Positions 17,344 to 22,946 of a stretch of 22,946 nucleotides of DNA are shown one piece after another. Under the pieces are notes generated by a model. The model worked only from the letters and a program-made list of their open reading frames with translations. It was not told the origin of the DNA and searched no databases. This DNA is from SZUA-87 sp041687805 (GTDB lineage Bacteria; Actinomycetota; Acidimicrobiia; Acidimicrobiales; Aldehydirespiratoraceae), in contig JBDNJK010000093.1 in NCBI GenBank assembly GCA_041687805.1, forward strand, positions 1 through 22,946, written 5' to 3'. Each line of letters opens with the position of its first letter. The first letter of the stretch is position 1. A program made the position numbers and the translations under genes.

Positions 17344-17924
17344 CGACTGCCTCGAATCTCCAGCGGAGCCATCTGTCCGTCGCGTTGTTCGATAGTGATT
17401 CCTGCTCCACCACCGTTGTCGGCACGACGTTGCATGATCTCGCCTGTCTGAATCTTTTCGTGAAGCGTGAAGATTGCATGCATGAGAGTCTCCGGACCGG
17501 GAGGACATCCCGGCGCGTAGACGTCGACCGGCACGATCTCATCGACGCCCTGGACAATGGCGTAGTTGTTGAACATGCCGCCGGTTGACGCACACACACC
17601 CATGGAAATGACCCACTTGGGTTCCATCATCTGGTCGTACACCTGACGAAGCACCGGCGACATTTTCTGAGAAACGCGGCCAGCAACGATCATGAGATCG
17701 GCTTGACGTGGTGAGGCTCTAAATACCTCCATGCCGTAGCGGGCGAGGTCGTAGTGGGCCGCGCCGGCCGCCATCATCTCGATGGCACAACATGCCAAGC
17801 CAAACGTGGCCGGCCACATGCTGCGGGTACGCGCCCATTGCACAAGGTTCTCGACCTGGCCAGTGACGAAGTTGTACTGAAGCCCTTCGAGGCCGTCGTC
17901 CTTCACATCGCCTATCAGCCCCAT
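17340..17924 (-). CDS. nuoB: NADH-quinone oxidoreductase subunit B (cluster N2)
   Basis: This subunit holds [4Fe-4S] cluster N2, the last carrier before quinone. The 194-aa protein has the tandem C45-C46 (GLACCAIEM), C111 (MGVCASTGG) and C140 (APGCPPGPE), the expected ligands. Residues after about 165 form a polar Gly-rich tail. The ATG overlaps the nuoA stop by one base (TGATG) and GAGGAGG lies upstream. Confidence 0.97.
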   Translation of the reverse strand: MGLIGDVKDDGLEGLQYNFVTGQVENLVQWARTRSMWPATFGLACCAIEMMAAGAAHYDLARYGMEVFRASPRQADLMIVAGRVSQKMSPVLRQVYDQMMEPKWVISMGVCASTGGMFNNYAIVQGVDEIVPVDVYAPGCPPGPETLMHAIFTLHEKIQTGEIMQRRADNGGGAGITIEQRDGQMAPLEIRGSR

Positions 17925-18403
17925 CAGGCCGCCTCCTCGGTGTCGGCCGGGCCTGGTTTACGATCCTCAAGACCGACACGTCGCACAGTGTTGGTGGTGG
18001 TGCGCTGAGCCGATACAGATCCATCGGGATAAGCAACCTGCTTCAGTGGACCCCACTCGAGTGCACCGTTGCCGATCAAGTAGACGAACGATTCGAACAC
18101 AGCGAACGAGAAGATCAGCAGCGCCCCCAGGCCGAAGGCGCCGAGGCCGTGATGAGCTACCGCCCAGGGGTAGAAGAAGATGATCTCGATATCGAAGACA
18201 ATGAAGATCATCGCCACCAAGAAGAACCGAACCGGGAAACGTTCGGGAATGTCACGAGTGGGCACGATGCCGCACTCGTAGGCATCGAGCTTGGGTTGGG
18301 TCGGATTACTTGGCGCCAGCAGTCCCGAGAGGACCAAGCTGACCGCTGAGAATGCGGTGGCGATAGCTAGCAACGCCAGCAAGGGAAGATACTGGCCGAG
18401 CAT
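17924..18403 (-). CDS. nuoA: NADH-quinone oxidoreductase subunit A
   Basis: This three-helix membrane subunit lies at the quinone entry of complex I. In the 159-aa protein the conserved loop YECG (42-45) carries the Cys matching mitochondrial ND3, and TM2 has the FDIEIIFFYPWAV stretch (70-82) with D71 and E73. TM3 has E104 (AVFESFVYLIG). The roughly 40-residue polar C-terminal tail after residue 120 is longer than usual. It begins only 3 bp after the stop of the unrecognised membrane-protein gene upstream, so the nuo genes appear to be joined to the cytochrome genes in one transcript; no promoter-sized gap exists here. Confidence 0.96.
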   Translation of the reverse strand: MLGQYLPLLALLAIATAFSAVSLVLSGLLAPSNPTQPKLDAYECGIVPTRDIPERFPVRFFLVAMIFIVFDIEIIFFYPWAVAHHGLGAFGLGALLIFSFAVFESFVYLIGNGALEWGPLKQVAYPDGSVSAQRTTTNTVRRVGLEDRKPGPADTEEAA

Positions 18404-18406
18404 GGT

Positions 18407-19441
18407 CTAGGCCGTTTCCGCTTCGAATTCCGCTCGTCGTCTCATAGCTTCCTTGTCTCGCTCGTGGAGCATGTAGATCAAGGCGAAGAAGATCAGTCCG
18501 GAACCAATTGCGATCAGTGCCGGGAGGACCCTCAAATTGCCGAGGTCTCTAACCATCACCACGGAGATTACCGGCTGCGTGCTGTCGGCCATAGCCCGGG
18601 GAGGCGCCTCGCCCAAAATAGTTACCAAAGACCCGGGGGTGACCCGCTGCACCTGAACGATTCCATATCGGGTCGGGTGTGTGATGGTGAGAGCCGACTT
18701 GAACTGCGTGTAAATGCGATCCCAGCGATTCGGATTGGCCGGAAGACCAGACTTGCCACCGACGGTGTAGGCGGCGATGTCTTTGAACTCTGTGGAATCT
18801 GTGAAGCCCAAATCGGACTCCGCGATGAGAAATGCTGATGCAGAAGCGTTGATTTCACCGGATTCAGCAGTGGACAACAAATCCCATCCGCCAAAGGCCG
18901 CCAGATTTTCGTCGACAATCTGAGGGGCCACCGAATCCAGTTCGGAGAGAGTCGTGGCCTCGTGAAGAATTTGTGTCTCTTCGACAATCGCTCTGATCTC
19001 GGCGTCGGACTTACCCAGCAGCTCGGCAGGCGGGAGGGAATCGACACTTACCGGTCCGAACTCAGCCAACGCGACAGGGTCTCCCGAACTCAGCACCAGT
19101 TCATAGGCCTGAGGCAGTGCCTCGCTGTGGAGAGTGTTGGCCCTATCAAGAGCAGCCAAGGTGAGGTCGCCTTGATCAGCAGATGCGACTATCTCCACGG
19201 GCTGCCAGCTCGGTGAGGTGCCCTTGTAGCCGATTCCGTAGATCCACCAGACCGTCGCGAGGATGGTCATCCAGCCGAACAATCCGGCCAGTGTGAGCAG
19301 CGTCCCGAGCCGCGTTCCCGAGTTGGTACTCAGCAGAACCCAGACCGATCCCATCAACACCACGATGGCAACGAAAACAGCCATGAAGCCGCGCATTTGT
19401 GGGTCCCAGGCCAATCCGGCAAAGACGTTCAGCATCAGCAT
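18407..19441 (-). CDS. Unrecognised membrane protein between cytochrome c and complex I genes
   Basis: I do not recognise the family. The 344-aa protein has two N-terminal hydrophobic spans (about residues 18-37 and 46-70), a polar domain of about 230 residues, and one C-terminal span (about 304-325) followed by a charged tail (HERDKEAMRRRAEFEAE). The charge pattern suggests the tail is cytosolic and the large middle domain is outside. The middle domain has no Cys or heme motif. TVWWIYGIGYKGTSPSWQPV, at the end of the second span, is the most distinctive stretch. The ATG overlaps the cytochrome c stop by one base (TGATG), with GAGAGGA upstream; nuoA follows after 3 bp. Its place between the cytochrome and complex I genes suggests a structural or assembly role in the respiratory chain, but nothing in the sequence proves this. 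Confidence 0.85.
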   Translation of the reverse strand: MLMLNVFAGLAWDPQMRGFMAVFVAIVVLMGSVWVLLSTNSGTRLGTLLTLAGLFGWMTILATVWWIYGIGYKGTSPSWQPVEIVASADQGDLTLAALDRANTLHSEALPQAYELVLSSGDPVALAEFGPVSVDSLPPAELLGKSDAEIRAIVEETQILHEATTLSELDSVAPQIVDENLAAFGGWDLLSTAESGEINASASAFLIAESDLGFTDSTEFKDIAAYTVGGKSGLPANPNRWDRIYTQFKSALTITHPTRYGIVQVQRVTPGSLVTILGEAPPRAMADSTQPVISVVMVRDLGNLRVLPALIAIGSGLIFFALIYMLHERDKEAMRRRAEFEAETA

Positions 19442-20865
19442 CAGAGGTTCCTCTCGAACGCAACGACGGCGTTGATCTGTTCAGGCGTCAACAGCCCTGG
19501 GTAGGTGACTCCCAGGTCGTCGTCTTTGCGTGGACCGAATCCAGGCATCTGGCCGTTTCCGCCCGAACCGCCCTTGCCATAGGTCTTGCCGATCGTCTGC
19601 CCACCGGTAACAAATTCGGCGTGCTGGGCCGCGGTATCGAATTGATCTAGTTCGGTGCCGTTGGTCAGATTCGGACCAAAGAAGCCACCGCCCTGGCTGT
19701 AGTCGTCGAGAAGCCTCTTTGTGGTGCCGTTCTCGGCAACGGTACGCGGAGCGGTGGCATCGTACGACCATCCCGATGTGTGGCAGCGAGCACAGCTGAA
19801 TGTGCCACCCGCAGCCGGGTTGGTGAAGATGATTTTTCCGTAGTCAAGATAGATCTGCTGATCTGGCACCACGCCAGGCTGAGCGAGGAGTTCGAGAGCC
19901 GCGGAGGCAATATCAGCAGGTTCGGTGAGCGCTGGATTAGCTCTCTTGGCCATGTTTTCTGCTGCGGTCACAACTGCGTCCTTGGACTCGATCCACGCGT
20001 CGACCGCTGCGTTTATCGCGTCGGCGGCTGATGAACGTGCGTCGTTCACAGCTCCGCTGGCGTCGGCGATCGCCTGCACATTGCCGGCATCGGTATTGTC
20101 GGCATCAAGCGCCGCGAGCGCCACCTCGGCATCGCGAATCGCCACCGCCCAGTCGGCCGGGCTTTCGGCCACCAACTTCTCGGCAACACCATCGCGGATG
20201 CCCTGGGACACCTCGCCGCGGATAGTCGACTCGTCGAGCTGAATGCTGCGGAGGTAGAACACCGCAGTCTGGAGTTCCTGATCCGACAACGGGCCACCAC
20301 CGGGTCCACCCCAGGCCGGCATCACGCCGTTGCGACCATAGTTGAGTACATGCAGCACTTCGTCTTCACTGAACCGAGAAAGCACAGTGTTGAGAGCAGG
20401 GGCCTTCCACGTGACCTGGGCCAAGAAATTGCCGTCTGCATCGATTAGCGACTTCGATACGGATCCACCGGTGCCCTCAGGACCGTGGCAACTTACGCAC
20501 TTCGCTCCCTCGGTATACAGCTCAAACCCTCGATCGGTGAACACTCGATCAGTGTCGGCGACGAGACCATCGTGGCGGCCGGGCTCGCCGAGCCAGTAGA
20601 CCGGCAGCGAGACGGACACGACCGTCAGGAGCACCAGACCCGCGGCCAGTGTGCGGTCTAGGTGACGACCTTCGAGCTCCTGATCGGAAAGATACTCAAG
20701 CCGGTTGGGTGCGAGTTCGAGTTCGGAACCGATCTCGGCCTTGGATCCCCGAATGTTGAAATAGATATAGAGGACGCCACCTACGAAGACAATCGCCAAA
20801 ATGACGAAGCCGATGGTTCGTTGTGTCGTTGCGGCAAATAGTTGTGTTGTTGCGGCAAATAGCAT
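19441..20865 (-). CDS. Membrane-anchored diheme cytochrome c of the Rieske/cytochrome b cluster
   Basis: This is probably the electron acceptor of the quinol oxidoreductase. The 474-aa protein has two N-terminal hydrophobic spans (about residues 17-36 and 72-92), then two heme c domains. The first is C123-V-S-C126-H127 with likely axial M182 in GVMPAWGG. The second is C358-A-R-C361-H362 with likely axial M440 in GQMPGFG. Between them, residues about 215-335 form an Ala-rich, mostly helical spacer. Both heme domains should face outside. Actinobacterial QcrC also has two hemes but a C-terminal anchor and is much shorter, so this is a functional counterpart at best. The first 15 residues hold a repeated heptapeptide, LFAATTQ twice, encoded by a DNA tandem repeat. 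The ATG has only a weak GAGAAG ribosome-binding stretch; a TGA three codons upstream rules out an earlier start. Confidence 0.92.
   Translation of the reverse strand: MLFAATTQLFAATTQRTIGFVILAIVFVGGVLYIYFNIRGSKAEIGSELELAPNRLEYLSDQELEGRHLDRTLAAGLVLLTVVSVSLPVYWLGEPGRHDGLVADTDRVFTDRGFELYTEGAKCVSCHGPEGTGGSVSKSLIDADGNFLAQVTWKAPALNTVLSRFSEDEVLHVLNYGRNGVMPAWGGPGGGPLSDQELQTAVFYLRSIQLDESTIRGEVSQGIRDGVAEKLVAESPADWAVAIRDAEVALAALDADNTDAGNVQAIADASGAVNDARSSAADAINAAVDAWIESKDAVVTAAENMAKRANPALTEPADIASAALELLAQPGVVPDQQIYLDYGKIIFTNPAAGGTFSCARCHTSGWSYDATAPRTVAENGTTKRLLDDYSQGGGFFGPNLTNGTELDQFDTAAQHAEFVTGGQTIGKTYGKGGSGGNGQMPGFGPRKDDDLGVTYPGLLTPEQINAVVAFERNL
20820..20861. repeat. 21-bp tandem repeat (two copies) in the cytochrome c start region
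   Basis: Positions 20820-20840 and 20841-20861 are two head-to-tail 21-bp copies that differ at one base (C or T at unit position 8). On the minus strand they encode LFAATTQ twice, directly after the initiator Met. The unit length is a multiple of three, so the frame is kept. Confidence 0.93.
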
Positions 20866-20879
20866 GCGCGTTCAGTGCT

Positions 20880-20897
20880 TCTCGTGGGTCTCGTGGG
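20880..20897. repeat. 9-bp tandem repeat between the Rieske and cytochrome c genes
   Basis: TCTCGTGGG occurs twice head to tail (20880-20888, 20889-20897) in the 43-bp spacer. On the minus strand it reads CCCACGAGA twice; the GAGA of the second copy runs into the weak GAGAAG ribosome-binding stretch of the cytochrome c gene. Confidence 0.85.
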
Positions 20898-20908
20898 TGC
20901 TTGCGGGT

Positions 20909-21793
20909 CTATCCGTGCGACTTGATTTTGCCAAGGCAATGAGGCCCCTCGGCCTCCTGACCGGTGGTGTTGGTGCCAATTGGCGGGCCTAGGATGATAT
21001 TTCCGGTGTCGACCGTGAGCGAGCCGTCGGACCCGATACTCATGGTGAATCGATCCATGCCACGCGGCGCCGGTCCGCCCTTCTTTTCGCCAACTTGGTT
21101 GTATTGCGAACCATGGCATGGGCATTCAAACCATTGCGAAGTGCCGCAACTCGGCACTCGGCATCCGAGATGGGGGCACTTCTGATAGAGCGCCACGATT
21201 CCGCCGTCGAGCCCCAGATCGTGTCCGACAAGCATTCCAGAGAGCTCACCGGGGGAATACGCGGCGGCGGCCTTCTCGGCAGCACCGTTGGGGTATTCAG
21301 TCAGCCACATGCGGCCTTCGGCCTTGTAGAGGAAACCGTTGCCAGCCCGAATATCGGCCAAGAGCGATGACACCAGACCGACCTTGATCTTTGATCCGAA
21401 TCCACCCGAGACCTGAGGCCACAAGAATGCGATAGCAGCAGTGCCGAAACCCAATATCCCCAGTCCGAACATCAACACGATGCTTCGGTTGAAGAACTGC
21501 CGGCGGGTGACCCCGAGCGTGTCGGGGTCGGCGGGCACAAACGGAGCCGGAGGGGCTCCCTTGACGGCCAAAACCAATTCTTGCCTGGCGTTCTTGCGCT
21601 CGAGATCGGCTGCCCTCTCGACCTGCTTGCCAGTGAGCTGAGATTCTTCTCCAAGATTGGAGCTGGCAACATCACGCGACTGGGTCTCGCGCGACAACAC
21701 GCCGACCGCCTGATCGGACTGACGGCTACGGGCAACCGCGAACACCGCAACAGCGGCAAGCAGGACCCCGGCGATCACTACGACGACGATCAT
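20909..21793 (-). CDS. qcrA: Rieske iron-sulfur subunit of menaquinol-cytochrome c reductase-type complex
   Basis: This subunit takes electrons from quinol and passes them to cytochrome c. The 294-aa protein has the two Rieske boxes CPHLGC (206-211; ligands C206 and H208) and CPCHGSQY (224-231; ligands C224 and H227), with C211 and C226 as the usual disulfide pair. There is a hydrophobic span at residues 1-22, a polar segment of about 80 residues, then TRRQFF (96-101) directly before a second span (about 104-126). The twin Arg suggests Tat-dependent export of the Rieske domain. Positive charges after the first span suggest that the linker is cytosolic and the cluster domain outside. The first span and linker are additional to a minimal one-span Rieske protein. 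GGAGG six bases upstream supports the start. Confidence 0.94.
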   Translation of the reverse strand: MIVVVVIAGVLLAAVAVFAVARSRQSDQAVGVLSRETQSRDVASSNLGEESQLTGKQVERAADLERKNARQELVLAVKGAPPAPFVPADPDTLGVTRRQFFNRSIVLMFGLGILGFGTAAIAFLWPQVSGGFGSKIKVGLVSSLLADIRAGNGFLYKAEGRMWLTEYPNGAAEKAAAAYSPGELSGMLVGHDLGLDGGIVALYQKCPHLGCRVPSCGTSQWFECPCHGSQYNQVGEKKGGPAPRGMDRFTMSIGSDGSLTVDTGNIILGPPIGTNTTGQEAEGPHCLGKIKSHG

Positions 21794-21799
21794 GGTCTG

Positions 21800-21804
21800 C
21801 CTCC
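21800..21804 (-). promoter_or_regulatory. Strong ribosome-binding site of the Rieske gene
   Basis: The minus strand reads GGAGG six bases before the ATG at 21793. The site lies in the largest gap of the cluster (21794-21866), so this gene is not stop-start coupled to the one before it. I see no convincing -35/-10 promoter pair in the gap. Confidence 0.7.
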
Positions 21805-21866
21805 AATGGTCATCTTCATTGTGATGTCACCTCTGGTACGAAGAAGAGCGGGCTGATATGGAGACA

Positions 21867-22637
21867 TCAGAGCTCGAAGAAAAGGCCGGCTTGCCAGGGG
21901 AACACAAAGTTGAAGCCCGGGCCACGGAAGAACGAACCGATGATCACCAATACCGCCCAGAACATAATGTGAATGGTCATGAGCGAGATGGCGAACTTGC
22001 GGTCCTCAGGTTTTTGCGAAGGGTTTTTGTCGATGTAGGGAGCCAGGATCAGCAGGAAGATTCCCATTCCGGGAATGGTCACACCGGCGATCATCGGGTG
22101 GAACATTGTTAGTAGTTCCTGCAGTCCGAGGAAATACCAAGGGGCCTTCGACGGATTTGGCGTCTTGTTGAAGTTGGCGTGCTCCAACAGTGGTGCGTTG
22201 ACAAAAATCGAGAAGATCGTCGTGAACGCCGTGAACAACAAGGCGGCCACAAACTCGATCACCAAAAGGTGGGGCCAGGTGTGAACCTTGTCGACCGGCT
22301 TGGCCTTTACATCCTGAATCGATCCCGACTTGACGACGGTGAGGAGTCGCTGGGTATGGCCATCAGGGCCAGAGGCCAACGGAGGTCCGTCGACGGCAAC
22401 TGGTGGCGCTCCGGCAGGAGTCGCCGTGGCAACCGACGATCCGGCTACGGCGTTGTCTCCGCCGGCGGTCTTGGCCTTGGCTGCCTTCGAACGCTCGAGA
22501 AGGTGGGCGGGAATTTTCGATGCCGCCGCAGATTGCTCCTCGGAAGGGGCGTCGGCAGCAGGGGTTGCCTCAGCGGCGGCCGCTTTGGCGCGTGCCTCCT
22601 CGGCCCGCTTGCGTAGATGCTCTGGAATCTCGGTCAT
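21867..22637 (-). CDS. Cytochrome b C-terminal (subunit IV-like) protein with long N-terminal extension
   Basis: This is the second half of a split cytochrome b and forms much of the quinol-oxidation site with the b6-like protein encoded just upstream. In the 256-aa protein, residues 1-120 are a polar, Ala/Pro-rich extension and the membrane part is 121-256, with three hydrophobic spans (about 123-146, 183-203 and 217-237). The Qo signature is in NPSKAPWYFLGLQELL (161-176): the usual PEWY is APWY (165-168) here, with a Glu six residues further on (E174). This KAPWYF form is typical of some menaquinol-type complexes, as far as I recall. The extension contains IPEHLRKR (4-11) and a second copy, IPAHLLER (42-49), each followed by an Ala/Lys-rich helix. 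GGGGAG lies upstream of the ATG; the b6-like gene ends 21 bp before it. Confidence 0.9.
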   Translation of the reverse strand: MTEIPEHLRKRAEEARAKAAAAEATPAADAPSEEQSAAASKIPAHLLERSKAAKAKTAGGDNAVAGSSVATATPAGAPPVAVDGPPLASGPDGHTQRLLTVVKSGSIQDVKAKPVDKVHTWPHLLVIEFVAALLFTAFTTIFSIFVNAPLLEHANFNKTPNPSKAPWYFLGLQELLTMFHPMIAGVTIPGMGIFLLILAPYIDKNPSQKPEDRKFAISLMTIHIMFWAVLVIIGSFFRGPGFNFVFPWQAGLFFEL

Positions 22638-22658
22638 CTGTTGATCTCCCCTACCGGC

Positions 22659-22946
22659 CTAGAGCGGTCCCGAGATTCCGCCGTCCTTGCGTACTCGCCA
22701 GAAGTGAATCGCCATGAATATGACGATTACGAACGGGAGCATCAGAACGTGGAGTACGTACCAGCGAATCAACGTGTCGGTGCCGATTTCAGCACCACCC
22801 AACAAAACGAATCTGACCTGCGAACCAAATACTGGCGTGTAGCCCATCATGTTGGTGCCAACGGTGACAGCCCAAAGAGCCAACTGATCCCACGGCAGGA
22901 GGTAGCCGGTGAACGACAGGAGCAACGTGAGAGTCAGTAGAACCAC
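22659..22946 (-). CDS. qcrB: Cytochrome b N-terminal (b6-like) subunit, truncated by window edge
   Basis: This is the heme-b subunit of the quinol-cytochrome c reductase. Only the last 95 residues are visible; the first half, with the other two heme His ligands, lies beyond 22946, so the GTG at the edge is almost certainly internal. SFTGYLLPWDQLALWAVTVG (11-30) is the classic cytochrome b stretch. The two visible heme ligands are H66 (RWYVLHVLMLP) and H81 (MAIHFWRVRKDGGISGPL), with 14 residues between them, as in cytochrome b6. The protein stops after GGISGPL, at the point where b6-type proteins end. The C-terminal half of cytochrome b follows as a separate gene 21 bp downstream, so the cytochrome b is split rather than fused as in classical actinobacterial QcrB. 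Confidence 0.94.
   Translation of the reverse strand: MVLLTLTLLLSFTGYLLPWDQLALWAVTVGTNMMGYTPVFGSQVRFVLLGGAEIGTDTLIRWYVLHVLMLPFVIVIFMAIHFWRVRKDGGISGPL

Noticed and set aside
17344..17508. Longer N-terminus for NuoC from 17508.
   Set aside because: The extra 55 residues are a shifted reading of the nuoB end, rich in Arg and Cys; the GTG at 17343 overlaps the nuoB stop as GTGA.
21794..21866. Internal promoter in the 73-bp gap before the Rieske gene.
   Set aside because: I found no convincing -35/-10 pair with proper spacing on the minus strand; only the ribosome-binding site is clear.
22944..22946. GTG at the right edge as the start of the cytochrome b gene.
   Set aside because: The visible part begins in the middle of the conserved cytochrome b fold, with two of the four heme His ligands missing, so the gene continues beyond the window.

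Overview
The window is a moderately GC-rich, tightly packed bacterial stretch. It holds the end of a plus-strand aromatic-catabolism pair (about 1-2093), followed by one long minus-strand respiratory cluster (about 2107-22946). Gene content and protein style suggest an actinobacterium-like organism, perhaps from the Acidimicrobiia. Reasons are the short-type homogentisate dioxygenase, the ATGA/TGATG-coupled nuo genes and the respiratory chain wording. This placement is inference; no rRNA or marker gene is present.

Plus strand: a 5'-truncated fumarylacetoacetase overlaps by one base with homogentisate 1,2-dioxygenase. These are adjacent steps of tyrosine/phenylalanine (homogentisate) breakdown. 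The pair ends 13 bp from the convergent end of the respiratory cluster.

Minus strand, in order of transcription: (i) a split cytochrome b, with a b6-like N-terminal subunit cut by the window edge and a separate subunit IV-like protein; (ii) a Rieske iron-sulfur protein; (iii) a membrane-anchored diheme cytochrome c; (iv) an unrecognised 344-aa membrane protein; (v) a complete 14-gene complex I set, nuoA-nuoB-nuoC-nuoD-nuoE-nuoF-nuoG-nuoH-nuoI-nuoJ-nuoK-nuoL-nuoM-nuoN; (vi) an unrecognised 155-aa membrane protein. Complex I would pass electrons from NADH to quinone. The Rieske/cytochrome b complex would reoxidise the quinol and hand electrons to the diheme cytochrome c, presumably towards a terminal oxidase that is not in the window.

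The unusual parts are lineage-specific-looking additions to otherwise standard subunits: a roughly 150-residue charged, Ala/Glu-rich helical insertion in NuoL; a 110-residue Ala-rich extension on subunit IV with a duplicated IPxHL motif; an Ala-rich spacer between the two heme domains of the cytochrome c; an APWY sequence where PEWY is usual in the cytochrome b Qo site; a NuoG without the N7 cysteines; two unassigned membrane proteins; and short tandem repeats at the start of the cytochrome c gene. I found no tRNA, rRNA, CRISPR, IS element or phage gene. No stretch longer than 300 bases lacks a gene; the longest intergenic gap is about 73 bp (21794-21866).
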